Below are positions 1 to 7,999 of a stretch of 64,000 nucleotides of DNA, piece after piece. Under the pieces are notes generated by a model. That model did not search any database, had not been told where the DNA came from, and saw only the letters and a list, made by a program, of their open reading frames with translations. The position numbers and the translations under genes are program-made. The first letter of the stretch is position 1, and every line of letters starts with the position of its first letter. The DNA is from Actinomadura litoris (GTDB lineage: Bacteria > Actinomycetota > Actinomycetes > Streptosporangiales > Streptosporangiaceae). The stretch lies in NCBI RefSeq assembly GCF_009733595.1, contig NZ_WOFH01000007.1, forward strand, positions 372,001 to 436,000, written 5' to 3'.

Positions 1-1236
1 TCGGTCCGGCTGTGGGACCCGGCGACCGGGCGGCAGCGCGTCGAGCTGGCCGGGCACCGGGGCGCGGTGTGGCCGTTCGCGTTCCGCCCCGACGGCGCGC
101 AGCTCGCCACCAGCAGCAACGACGGCACCGCCCGGCTGTGGGACACCGAGACCGGGCAGTGCCGCCTGGTCCTGCGCGGGCACGGCCGCCGGGTCACCGG
201 CGTCGCCTTCAGCCCCGGCGGCGGCCTGCTGGCCTCCAGCGGCAACGACGGCCTCGTCCGCCTCTGGGACCCGCGCACCGGGCGCCTCGTCCGCGAGCTG
301 CGGGGCGTCGCCGACAACCTCACCTCCGCGCTGTTCAACACCCGCGACTCCCAGCTCGCGACCGCCACCAACGACGGCGGCGTGCACCTGTGGCAGGCGG
401 GCACCGGCACGTTCGAGCGGGAGCTGAACGTCGAGACCGACCACGTGTGGGCGCAGGCGTTCGCGCCGGACGGCGACGTCCTCGCCACGGCCAACGACGA
501 CGACAGCGTCCGGCTCTGGTACTGGACGACCGGCCGCGAGATCGTGAACCTCGCCGGGCACCGGGGCCGCGTCCGCTCGATCGACTTCGCGCCGGGCGGC
601 GCGCTGGTCGCCACGGGCTGCGACGACGGCCTCGTCCGCCTCTGGGACCCGCGTACCGGCGGGCTCGCCGCCACCCTGCGCGGCCACTCCGACCGCGTCT
701 ACCGGGTGGCGTTCGCGCCGTCCGGCGACGTCCTCGCCAGCGCCGGGAACGACGGCACCGTCCGCGTGTGGGACCCGTCCACCGGCGCGACGCTGCACGT
801 CCTGACCGGCCACGCGGGCCGGCTGTGGACGGCCGCGTTCCACCCGTCGGGGAGGCTGCTGGCCAGCGCGGGCGACGACATGGCGGTGCGCCTGTGGGAC
901 CCGTCCACCGGCGACCTCCTCCACACCCTCGACGGCCACACCCGCCGCGTCTGGTCGGTGGCCTTCAGCCCCGACGGCACGCTGCTGGCCTCCGCGGGCG
1001 ACGACGGCGCGATCATCCTCTGGGACGTGGCGGACCCCGCGGCCCCCGTCCGCCGCGCGACCCTCCTCGGCCTCGCCGCGGGCTGGGCCGCCCTCGCGCC
1101 CGACGGACGCTACAAGTGGGAGGGCGAGGCCACCGCCGAGTTCTGGTACGCGGTCGGCATGTGCCGCTTCGAACCCGGCGAGCTGGACACCTACCTCCCC
1201 GAAGTGCGCCAGGTCCCCCTGGACGCCCCGCTATGA
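1..1236 (+). CDS. WD40 repeat beta-propeller protein (5' end outside window)
   Basis: The reading frame is open from base 1, so the start lies upstream. It shows the tail of one repeat followed by eight repeats of 42 residues each. Each has a xxxFxPxGxxLA strand, an NDG/DDG turn and an LWDxxTG strand, and ends in a GH dipeptide before the next unit. After the last blade there is about 70 residues without repeats containing GRYKWEGEA and FWYAVGMCRFEPGEL. WD40 propellers are protein-interaction platforms. In actinomycetes they often follow an N-terminal effector or kinase domain, which would be off the left edge here. The repeats are close in sequence, suggesting recent internal amplification. 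The binding partner cannot be told. Confidence 0.93.
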   Translation, partial: SVRLWDPATGRQRVELAGHRGAVWPFAFRPDGAQLATSSNDGTARLWDTETGQCRLVLRGHGRRVTGVAFSPGGGLLASSGNDGLVRLWDPRTGRLVRELRGVADNLTSALFNTRDSQLATATNDGGVHLWQAGTGTFERELNVETDHVWAQAFAPDGDVLATANDDDSVRLWYWTTGREIVNLAGHRGRVRSIDFAPGGALVATGCDDGLVRLWDPRTGGLAATLRGHSDRVYRVAFAPSGDVLASAGNDGTVRVWDPSTGATLHVLTGHAGRLWTAAFHPSGRLLASAGDDMAVRLWDPSTGDLLHTLDGHTRRVWSVAFSPDGTLLASAGDDGAIILWDVADPAAPVRRATLLGLAAGWAALAPDGRYKWEGEATAEFWYAVGMCRFEPGELDTYLPEVRQVPLDAPL

Positions 1237-1271
1237 CCGCCCCGGCCGGGGTCGGCGCCCGCTGCCGAGGG

Positions 1272-1679
1272 TCAGAAGGCGAAGACGTGGCCGTACTGGA
1301 TCCGCGCGAAGCAGTCGTTGGAGATGACCTTCGCGAACGGCCGGATCGACATGCCCCGCCACCACCCCGAAGCGGACGCGGTGACCGGGGCCCGATCCGT
1401 GAAGCACCATCTGTCGCGTTGTGGCGGAACCTGCGCGACCTCCCCGTAGGCCAGGTCGAGTTCGTCGCACGCCTGCTGCGCGTTGGGCTGGGGACCGGCC
1501 GGGTCGCAGGTCAGGACCATGCGGCGGGCGTCGCCGCGGGTTCCCGGCTCGGGGACGACGCTGAGCGTGATCCTCGTCAGCGGGCCGGGGGCCGCGGCGG
1601 CGGACGCGGCGGGGGCCACCGCGCCGCCGGCCACTAACAGGGCCGATCCCAGGACCATGCGAAGCGTGACGCGCGTCAT
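1272..1679 (-). CDS. Subtilisin-inhibitor-like (SSI family) secreted protein, copy 1
   Basis: 135 residues with a signal peptide (hydrophobic stretch about residues 7-30, Ala-rich cleavage zone). The mature part matches the SSI fold: LTCDPAG, QACDEL, a WCFTDRAPV reactive-site region, a conserved NDC and the terminal HVFAF. The four cysteines at 58, 71, 92 and 123 fit the two disulfides of Streptomyces subtilisin inhibitor. Aligned to SSI (C-P-M-V-Y-D-P), the P1 position is Thr followed by Asp, unlike the usual Met or Lys. SSI proteins block secreted serine proteases of the subtilisin or trypsin type. It is the most diverged of three tandem copies, and its upstream DNA is also diverged. Whether it still inhibits a protease is unknown. 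Confidence 0.9.
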   Translation of the reverse strand: MTRVTLRMVLGSALLVAGGAVAPAASAAAAPGPLTRITLSVVPEPGTRGDARRMVLTCDPAGPQPNAQQACDELDLAYGEVAQVPPQRDRWCFTDRAPVTASASGWWRGMSIRPFAKVISNDCFARIQYGHVFAF

Positions 1680-1821
1680 GACATCTCCTTGGAGTCGAAG
1701 TCGAGCGGGGCTCCCCCCGGCCCGCCGATATCGCGGAGTGGTTCTGCGGCGGGGCGGGGGGCTTGGTGAGATGACCGGGTGCTCGGCGGGCTGACGGCCG
1801 ATGCGTCCTGCCCGCCGGCGG

Positions 1822-2226
1822 TCAGAAGTCGAAGACGTGGCCGTGGGCGATCCGTGCGCAGCCGTCGTTGGTGTAGGTCTGCGAGAAGGGCGGGATCGGT
1901 ACGCCCCGCCACCGTCCGGACGCGGACGCAGTGACCGGGAGCCAGACCTGGGCGCAGGCCGCCTGCTGCGGCGGAACCCGCGAGATGTCCCCCTTCGCCT
2001 TGGCGAGTTCGTCGCACGCCTGCTGCGCGCGGGGCAGGGGGCCGGCGGGGTCGCAGGTCAGGACGGTCCGGCGGGGGGCGCCGGGGGTTCCCGGCTGGGG
2101 CACGACGCTGAGCGTGATCTCCGTCGCCGGGGCGGGGGCCGCGGCGGCGGTCGCGGCGGGAGTCACCGCGCCGCCACCCGCTAACAGGCCCGATCCCAGG
2201 ATCGCGCAGAACATGACACGGGCCAT
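1822..2226 (-). CDS. Subtilisin-inhibitor-like (SSI family) secreted protein, copy 2
   Basis: 134 residues, with a signal peptide in the first 30 or so, then LTCDPAG, QACDEL, CAQVWLPV and the terminal HVFDF. Cysteines at 58, 71, 91 and 123 are in the SSI disulfide pattern, with one extra Cys at 7 in the signal peptide. By alignment to SSI the P1 residue is Gln and P1' is Val. The start is supported by GAGGAG seven bases before the ATG. It stands alone, with about 100-140 bp on each side, and its upstream 80 bp is nearly identical to that of copy 3. It is probably transcribed from its own promoter. The target protease is unknown. Confidence 0.9.
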   Translation of the reverse strand: MARVMFCAILGSGLLAGGGAVTPAATAAAAPAPATEITLSVVPQPGTPGAPRRTVLTCDPAGPLPRAQQACDELAKAKGDISRVPPQQAACAQVWLPVTASASGRWRGVPIPPFSQTYTNDGCARIAHGHVFDF

Positions 2227-2305
2227 GACATCTCCTCAGAACCGTAGTCGAGTAGGCTCAGTACACCACTCCGCCGGACGCCCGCCACGTCCGCAACCGG
2301 CCACC
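2224..2305 (-). repeat. 82-bp duplicated 5' region, copy A (before SSI copy 2)
   Basis: This block and the one at 2734-2815 are equal in length, without gaps, and differ at 6 of 82 positions. Each includes the start codon and ribosome site of the inhibitor gene it precedes. The duplication unit therefore contained the control region as well as the coding sequence. Confidence 0.9.
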
Positions 2306-2325
2306 GCCGCGTCCGGACGGGGAGT

Positions 2326-2736
2326 TCAGAAGTCGAAGACGTGACCGCGTCCGATGCGTGCGCAGCCCTCGTTCTGGAAGTCCTGCGAGAAGGACGGGAT
2401 CGGGATGCCCCGCCACCGTCCGCCCGCGGACGCGGTGACCGGGAGCCAGTCCTGGGGGCAGGTCGCCTGTCGACGCGGAACCGCCGCGACGTTCCCGTTC
2501 ACCAGCGCGAGTTCGTCGCACGCCTCCTGCGCGTGGGGCAGGGGCCCGCCGGCCGGTTCGCAGGTCAGGACCACATGGCGAGGGGCGCCTGGAGACCCCT
2601 GGTGGGGGACGAGGGCGAGCGTGATCTGCGTACCCGGGTGGGGAGCCTCGGCGGCCGTCGCGGCGGGGGCCGGCGCGCCCACCCCGCCTGCCAACAGGGC
2701 CGATCCCAGGATCGCGCGGAGCGTGACACGGGTCAT
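2326..2736 (-). CDS. Subtilisin-inhibitor-like (SSI family) secreted protein, copy 3
   Basis: 136 residues: signal peptide to about residue 30, then LTCEPAG, EACDEL, CPQDWLPV and terminal HVFDF. Cysteines at 59, 73, 93 and 125 match the two SSI disulfides. The predicted P1-P1' pair is Gln-Asp. It is the nearest relative of copy 2: both share WLPVTASA, GRWRG and the last 12 or so residues almost unchanged, but they differ in the reactive loop. The ATG follows GAGGAG with good spacing. It lies 80 bp upstream of the coaE stop on the same strand and probably belongs to no operon. Confidence 0.9.
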   Translation of the reverse strand: MTRVTLRAILGSALLAGGVGAPAPAATAAEAPHPGTQITLALVPHQGSPGAPRHVVLTCEPAGGPLPHAQEACDELALVNGNVAAVPRRQATCPQDWLPVTASAGGRWRGIPIPSFSQDFQNEGCARIGRGHVFDF

Positions 2737-2815
2737 GACATCTCCTCAGAGCCGGAGTCGAGTGGGCTCAGTACACCACTCCGGCGGACACCCGCCGCGT
2801 CCGCAACCGGCCACC
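2734..2815 (-). repeat. 82-bp duplicated 5' region, copy B (before SSI copy 3)
   Basis: Second copy of the block at 2224-2305. It ends exactly one base before the coaE stop codon, which marks the outer border of the duplicated unit. Confidence 0.9.
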
Positions 2816-3409
2816 TCACGCGCGGGGGGTCAGGGCCTTCCAGAGGGCGTCCACCTGGGACGCGAGGTCGTCGAGGGTGCCGGAGTTGTCGATGACGCGG
2901 GTCGCGACGGCGCGGCGCCGCTCGCGGGTGGCCTGGCTCGCCATACGGGCGCGGGCGGCGTCCTCGGTCATGCCCCGGCGGGACGTGAGCCGGTCGAGGC
3001 GGACCTCCTCCGGCGCGTCCACGACCACGACCTCGTCGTAGCGGGACTCCAGCCCGTTCTCGACGAGAAGCGGCACGTCGTGGACGACGACGGCGCTGGC
3101 GGGCGCCGCCTCCGTCCGCTGCCGCGTCAGCTCCGCCACCAGCGGGTGGACGATCGCGTTCAGCGCCGCGAGCCGGTCCGGATCGGCGAACACGATCGAG
3201 CCGAGCCGCTCCCGGTCCAGTTCCCCCGAGGGCAGCAGGACGCCGTCGCCGAACTCGGCGGCGACGGCGGCGAGCCCTGGGGTGCCGGGCGCGACGACCT
3301 CCCGCGCGAGCCGGTCGGCGTCGATGACCACGGCCCCGCGCGCGGCCAGCAGCGCCGCGACCTCGCTCTTGCCCGAACCGATCCCGCCGGTGAGCCCCAC
3401 GTTCAACAC
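2816..3409 (-). CDS. coaE: Dephospho-CoA kinase
   Basis: Phosphorylates the 3'-hydroxyl of dephospho-CoA with ATP, the last step of coenzyme A synthesis. The N-terminus has the P-loop [11 protein letters not shown]. Further on are [12 protein letters not shown] and [16 protein letters not shown], then [11 protein letters not shown] of the CoA-binding domain. At about 197 residues it is the normal single-domain length; the C-terminal GrpB-like extension of mycobacterial CoaE is absent. I start at the GTG at 3409 because a TAGGGT box lies 7 nt before it and the protein then begins VLNVGLTGG like its relatives. A GTG three codons earlier, at 3418, is the alternative but overlaps that box. It keeps the conserved coaE-rpsA-polA neighbourhood. 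Confidence 0.96.
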   Translation of the reverse strand: MLNVGLTGGIGSGKSEVAALLAARGAVVIDADRLAREVVAPGTPGLAAVAAEFGDGVLLPSGELDRERLGSIVFADPDRLAALNAIVHPLVAELTRQRTEAAPASAVVVHDVPLLVENGLESRYDEVVVVDAPEEVRLDRLTSRRGMTEDAARARMASQATRERRRAVATRVIDNSGTLDDLASQVDALWKALTPRA

Positions 3410-3416
3410 GGGTTTC

Positions 3417-3422
3417 ACCCTA
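3417..3422 (-). promoter_or_regulatory. -10 box TAGGGT, probable leaderless start of coaE
   Basis: TANNNT element ending 7 nt before the GTG at 3409, with no ribosome site between. No clear -35 box is seen. This spacing is what leaderless actinobacterial mRNAs show. Confidence 0.5.
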
Positions 3423-3616
3423 GCCCGTGTTGTTTAGGCCCCGGCCCGCGGCTGTGATCACTGCGATCTCGGCCCAGCGTGCTCGCCCGCTGATCGACCC
3501 TGTGCGGACGCGGCATCGCTTCGCGACCTTCCGGTGGGGCCTCGTCTCCCGGTTCGGCCCCACCGCTCAGCCAACGCGCCCGCGTGACAGCCGAGGCCAC
3601 CTCGACGACGCACCCC

Positions 3617-4114
3617 CTAGGTTCCGGGGTTCTCCGCGGCCGGGAGGGGTTTGCGCATGTGGACGAGGGTCAGGTGAGCGGCGACGCGTTCGCGGTGGGT
3701 CTCGGTGTAGCCGAGGCCGCGGTACAGGCGCAGCGCGGGTTCGCTGAGGTGGCCGGTGAACAGCACGCAGGCGTCGGCGCGGCCGGCCACCTCGTGCTCC
3801 AGGGCCCGCATCAGGTCGCCGCCGATGCCCCGGCCCTGGAGGTCGGGGACGACGACGAGCCGCCCGACCAGGCAGGTGCGGTCGCTGAACTGGGCGCGGA
3901 CGGCGCCGGCGAGCCGTCCGTCCAGCGTCGCCTTCAGCACCACCGCCTCGCCCGCGAGGAGCTTGCCGAGCTGGTCCAGCGACTCCACCAGCGGTGGCAG
4001 GAAGGGGTCGCCGTACAGCTGCGCCTCGCTGACGTAGGCGGCGCGCTGGACGGTCAGCAGCGCGCCCGCGTCCGCGGCGTCCGCCCGCGTGATCGCGACG
4101 GTCTGTTCGGTCAT
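3617..4114 (-). CDS. GNAT family N-acetyltransferase
   Basis: 165 residues forming a complete GNAT domain. LVGRLVVVPDLQGRGIGGDLM is the acetyl-CoA binding motif (V-x-P-x-x-Q-G-R-G-I-G) at about residues 83-101. It is followed by LRLYRGLGYTE, the usual C-terminal motif. It would move an acetyl group from acetyl-CoA to an amine, but the acceptor cannot be read from sequence. The ATG at 4114 is chosen because a TAGGGT box sits 7 nt upstream and the preceding 38 bp separate it from the EEP gene. It is likely monocistronic. Confidence 0.9.
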   Translation of the reverse strand: MTEQTVAITRADAADAGALLTVQRAAYVSEAQLYGDPFLPPLVESLDQLGKLLAGEAVVLKATLDGRLAGAVRAQFSDRTCLVGRLVVVPDLQGRGIGGDLMRALEHEVAGRADACVLFTGHLSEPALRLYRGLGYTETHRERVAAHLTLVHMRKPLPAAENPGT

Positions 4115-4121
4115 GCGCCCG

Positions 4122-4127
4122 ACCCTA
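4122..4127 (-). promoter_or_regulatory. -10 box TAGGGT before the acetyltransferase gene
   Basis: TANNNT box 7 nt before the ATG at 4114, with no Shine-Dalgarno sequence. Fits a leaderless transcript. Confidence 0.5.
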
Positions 4128-4152
4128 GACCCGCGCGGGCCCCGCGCGGGGG

Positions 4153-6096
4153 TCAGCGGCCGACCCGGATGGTCACCGCGATCGGGTAGTGGTCGGACGC
4201 GTCGGAGCGCGGCACGTCGTAGTCGGTGAACATCAGCCCCTCGGAGCCGAGGACCTGGTCGACGCGCTTGCCGTCCGAGCGGGTCGGGGAGGTGTCGGCG
4301 CCGAGCGCGGCGCTGCGCAGGTCGGTGTCGGTGAGGCCGCTCAGCTCGGGGCTGCCCGGCTCGGCGTTGAAGTCGCCGCCGATGACCGTGCGGGGGGCGC
4401 CGCCCCAGGCGCGCACGAGCGCGGCGACCTCGCGGGCCCGCTCGTCGGCCTGGCCGTCGCCGCCCTCCAGGTGCGTGGACCACACGTCCATCGTGGTCTG
4501 CCCGACGGCGAGCCGCGCCCACACGTAGCCGCGGATCTGCGACCAGTCGCCCTTGGCCATCCGCCCCGTCCCGGACGAGCGGACCGGCAGCGACGTCAGG
4601 ATCGCGTTGCCGAACTGGCCGTCGGCGGCGGGCCCCCAGATCAGCTTCATGCCGAGGCGCCGCGACAGCCATACGCCGACGTCGGTGGTGCCCGACAGCA
4701 GCGACCCCCGGCTCGCCTCCTGGAGCAGGACGACCTGGGCGCGCTGCCCCTCGATGGTGCGGGCGATGCCCTCGGGGTCGAGCCGGCCGTCCTGGTTGAC
4801 GGAGTCGTGGATGTTGTAGCTGAGCAGCCGGACCTGCCCGGAGCCCGGCCCGGCCACCGCCTTGCCGTCCGGCGCGGCGACGGTGAACACCAGCGTCCCG
4901 GCGAACAGCAGCAGCGCGGCGGCGCCGGCGGTCAGCGCCCGCAGCGGGGCGCGGGCCGGGAGCGGTCCGCCGCGGGCCGCCGCGGCGGCGGCGAGCACGC
5001 CCAGCAGGATCCCGGCGAGGCCCGGCAGCGCGTTGTTGGGGAAGGGCAGCGGCGACACCGCGCTGACCTGGTACGGGACGAGGATCAGCGCGACCAGCAG
5101 GCCGCCGAGCGCGGCGCCGACGTCGATCCGCCAGGCGGGTCCGCCGGTCCCGGCGCGGCGCAGCGGGGCGCGGCAGGCCACCGCCAGCAGCCACGCCGAC
5201 AGCACCTGCCCGACGATCACGACGGGCACGACCTCGATGCCGGCGATCGCGTAGGTCCCGGCGACGGACCCGGCGGCGACGCCGAGGACGGTGCCGCCGA
5301 GCACGCACACGCCGCCCGGCACGGCCCGCACGGCGAGGCCGGAGGCGAGGAAGGCCAGCGCGAGGCCCTGCCCGACGACGATCACCGCGTGCGCGGCGGT
5401 CAGCGACCGCCAGCCCGACGAGGCGACGAACGCGGGGCTGGACAGCACCAGCACCTGGAGTGCCAGGAACGGGCCGATCGCCGCCGCGCCCAGCGCGTCC
5501 CGCCAGGAGATGCCGGGCGCGGTGACCGGCCCGGAGGCCAGCTCGCGCCAGAGCGCGCCGGCGCCGAGCAGGACGAACGCGGCGCAGGCCAGCCACGGCC
5601 CGGCCCCGGACCGCCACACCGGGTCCCAGGTGGCGAAGCACATGCGGACGGCGGAGTCGGCGGACAGGCCCGCGACCGTCGCGGTCGCGAACCCGACGCC
5701 CGACAGGCCGCGCGCGCCCTCGAACAGGGCCGCCACCGCGACCATGCCGATCGCGGTGCCGACGAAGGCCAGCCAGGTCTGGGCGCCGAGCGCCTGGGCG
5801 AGCAGCCGGACGGCCAGCAGCCCGCCGACCCCGGCGACCAGCAGCCCGCGCGGCCCGGCGGCGCGGCGCAGCGCCGGCGCCGCGAACCCGGCGAGGTAGA
5901 CCACCAGCACCGCCAGCGCGGCGAGGCCGTTGCCGGCGTCGTCGGCGAAGTGGTCGATCTGGGGAAGGGAGAAACGCAGGGTCTGCGCGAGCACCGCGAC
6001 CGTGATCGCGATCAGCGCGAGCCTGGCGGGCCCCTGCGGGACGATCATGGGCCCGGCGGCCGGGCCGGGCTTGGTGCCTGCGTCTGTGGTGGCCAA
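4153..6096 (-). CDS. Membrane protein with C-terminal endonuclease/exonuclease/phosphatase (EEP) domain
   Basis: 647 residues. The first 400 or so are hydrophobic, with about ten or more membrane helices. The last 225 residues are an EEP fold with SYNIH (426-430), LQE (458-460), STHLE (about 540), GGDFNA (573-578) and SDHYP (634-638). These are the metal and catalytic positions of DNase I/sphingomyelinase-type enzymes. The catalytic domain is probably outside the membrane. Substrate may be a phosphodiester in lipids, nucleic acid or another polymer; sequence alone does not decide. The start is TTG, chosen from GGGGGAG upstream and the beginning of similarity. The gene stands alone between the acetyltransferase and the rpsA terminator. 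Confidence 0.88.
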   Translation of the reverse strand: MATTDAGTKPGPAAGPMIVPQGPARLALIAITVAVLAQTLRFSLPQIDHFADDAGNGLAALAVLVVYLAGFAAPALRRAAGPRGLLVAGVGGLLAVRLLAQALGAQTWLAFVGTAIGMVAVAALFEGARGLSGVGFATATVAGLSADSAVRMCFATWDPVWRSGAGPWLACAAFVLLGAGALWRELASGPVTAPGISWRDALGAAAIGPFLALQVLVLSSPAFVASSGWRSLTAAHAVIVVGQGLALAFLASGLAVRAVPGGVCVLGGTVLGVAAGSVAGTYAIAGIEVVPVVIVGQVLSAWLLAVACRAPLRRAGTGGPAWRIDVGAALGGLLVALILVPYQVSAVSPLPFPNNALPGLAGILLGVLAAAAAARGGPLPARAPLRALTAGAAALLLFAGTLVFTVAAPDGKAVAGPGSGQVRLLSYNIHDSVNQDGRLDPEGIARTIEGQRAQVVLLQEASRGSLLSGTTDVGVWLSRRLGMKLIWGPAADGQFGNAILTSLPVRSSGTGRMAKGDWSQIRGYVWARLAVGQTTMDVWSTHLEGGDGQADERAREVAALVRAWGGAPRTVIGGDFNAEPGSPELSGLTDTDLRSAALGADTSPTRSDGKRVDQVLGSEGLMFTDYDVPRSDASDHYPIAVTIRVGR

Positions 6097-6204
6097 TTGA
6101 ACAAGAGCTCCCCGGGGGACGAGCGGACCTGCGCGCGACGGCGCCGCGGCCGTGCGGCACTGCGGACTCTATTGCCCTGGCGGGTGTTCCCGCGCGCGAA
6201 ACGG

Positions 6205-6248
6205 CCACGGCCGGAGCCCGATCCCAAAAGATCGTTCTCCGGCCGTGG
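6205..6248 (-). terminator. Hairpin downstream of rpsA
   Basis: A perfect 12-bp stem (CCACGGCCGGAG with its complement) encloses a second inverted repeat, CGATC/GATCG. It starts 20 bp after the rpsA stop. There is no U-run, as is usual in high-GC actinomycetes. Confidence 0.75.
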
Positions 6249-6267
6249 TCTCGGTGTCAGTGACGGG

Positions 6268-7761
6268 TCACTGGCCGCCGGAGAGCTTCTCCCGCAGGGC
6301 CGCGAGCGCCTCGTCGGTGGCGAGGGCGCCACCGGTCGACTCGCTCTCGCCGCCGCCGGAGTAGGAGGTCTCGCCGCCGCCGCCACCGCCGGCACCGCCC
6401 GCGGGGGCGGCGTCGGCCTCGGCCTCGGCCTTGCGGGCCTCCTCGATCTGCTTGCGGTGGGCGTCGAAGCGGGCGCGGGCCTCGGCGTACTGCCGCTCCC
6501 AGGTCTCGCGCTGCTCGTCGAACCCTTCGAGCCACTCGCCGGTGTCGGCGTCGAAGCCCTCGGGGTACTTGTAGTTGCCCTGCTCGTCGTACTCGGCGGG
6601 CATCCCGTACAGCGTCGGGTCGAAGTCCTCTTCCTCGATGGCCGCAGCGCCCTCGTTGGCCTGCTTGAGCGACAGGCTGATGCGGCGCCGGTCGAGGTCG
6701 ATGTCGATGATCTTCACGAAGATCTCGTCGCCGACCTGGACGACCTGCTCGGGGATCTCCACGTGCCGCTCGGCCAGCTCGGAGATGTGGACCAGGCCCT
6801 CGATGCCCTCCTCGACCCGGACGAACGCGCCGAACGGCACCAGCTTGGTGACGCGGCCCGGCACGACCTGGCCGATCTGGTGGGTGCGGGCGAACTGCTG
6901 CCACGGGTCTTCCTGGGTGGCCTTGAGCGACAGGGAGACGCGCTCGCGCTCCATGTCGACGTCCAGGACCTCGACCGTGACCTCCTGGCCGACCTCGACG
7001 ACCTCGGACGGGTGGTCGATGTGCTTCCAGGACAGCTCGGAGACGTGCACGAGCCCGTCCACGCCGCCCAGGTCGACGAACGCGCCGAAGTTGACGATCG
7101 AGGAGACGACGCCCTTGCGGACCTGGCCCTTCTGCAGCGTGTTGAGGAAGGTCTGGCGGACCTCGCTCTGCGTCTGCTCCAGCCAGGCGCGGCGGGACAG
7201 GACCACGTTGTTGCGGTTCTTGTCCAGCTCGATGATCTTGGCCTCGAGCTCGCGGCCCACGTAGGGCTGCAGGTCGCGGACCCGCCGCATCTCCACCAGC
7301 GACGCGGGCAGGAAGCCCCGCAGGCCGATGTCGAGGATGAGGCCGCCCTTGACGACCTCGATGACGGTCCCGGTGACGATGCCGTCCTCGTCCTTGATCT
7401 TCTCGATCGTGCCCCAGGCGCGCTCGTACTGGGCGCGCTTCTTGGACAGGATCAGCCGGCCCTCCTTGTCCTCCTTCTGGAGGACGAGGGCCTCGACGTG
7501 GTCGCCGACGGTGACGACCTCGTTGGGGTCGACATCGTGCTTGATGGACAGCTCGCGCGAGGGGATGACGCCCTCGGTCTTGTAGCCGATGTCGAGGAGG
7601 ACCTCGTCACGATCGACCTTGACGACGGTGCCTTCGACAATGTCGCCGTCATTGAAGTACTTGATGGTCTCGTCGATCGCTGCGAGGAAGGCTTCCTCGG
7701 ACCCGATGTCGTTGACCGCTACCTGCGGGGTGGTCGAGGTGGCCTCGGTGCTGCTCGTCAT
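6268..7761 (-). CDS. rpsA: 30S ribosomal protein S1
   Basis: 497 residues with four S1 RNA-binding domains, at about 38-107, 125-190, 210-280 and 295-365. Typical strands include GTVVKVDRDEVLLDIG, VVSSIVNFGAFVDLGG and GRVTKLVPFGAFVRVEEG. The first two are the ribosome-docking type and the last two bind RNA. It recruits mRNA to the 30S subunit. Four domains and a low-complexity Gly/Ala/Glu tail are the actinobacterial form; the E. coli protein has six. It is preceded by a strong promoter about 190 bp upstream and followed by a hairpin, so it is a single-gene unit. Confidence 0.98.
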   Translation of the reverse strand: MTSSTEATSTTPQVAVNDIGSEEAFLAAIDETIKYFNDGDIVEGTVVKVDRDEVLLDIGYKTEGVIPSRELSIKHDVDPNEVVTVGDHVEALVLQKEDKEGRLILSKKRAQYERAWGTIEKIKDEDGIVTGTVIEVVKGGLILDIGLRGFLPASLVEMRRVRDLQPYVGRELEAKIIELDKNRNNVVLSRRAWLEQTQSEVRQTFLNTLQKGQVRKGVVSSIVNFGAFVDLGGVDGLVHVSELSWKHIDHPSEVVEVGQEVTVEVLDVDMERERVSLSLKATQEDPWQQFARTHQIGQVVPGRVTKLVPFGAFVRVEEGIEGLVHISELAERHVEIPEQVVQVGDEIFVKIIDIDLDRRRISLSLKQANEGAAAIEEEDFDPTLYGMPAEYDEQGNYKYPEGFDADTGEWLEGFDEQRETWERQYAEARARFDAHRKQIEEARKAEAEADAAPAGGAGGGGGGETSYSGGGESESTGGALATDEALAALREKLSGGQ

Positions 7762-7949
7762 GTGTCGGCTGGCTCCGGTACGGACATGGAAGTCGTATGG
7801 GTTGTGCGCGGAGGGCCGTTATCCGCCCTGCCGAGAACCGGAAGGGGACGCGGGCGGTGCCCCGTCGCTGTACCGAACCGATGTCGCCGACCTGACCGAG
7901 CGCGAGCCTGCTCCGTCCGAAGCGCACGCAGGCCCACAGCGCAGCGATC

Positions 7950-7978
7950 AGGATATGGGACCAATCTCTCGTGGTCAA
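7950..7978 (-). promoter_or_regulatory. Sigma-70-type promoter of rpsA
   Basis: On the minus strand, TTGACC (7973-7978), a 17-bp spacer and TATCCT (7950-7955). Both boxes are near consensus and the spacing is ideal. This is the best promoter in the window, and it implies a 5' untranslated leader of about 180 nt. Confidence 0.75.
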
Positions 7979-7999
7979 TCCGCATGCGGCCGCTCCCGG

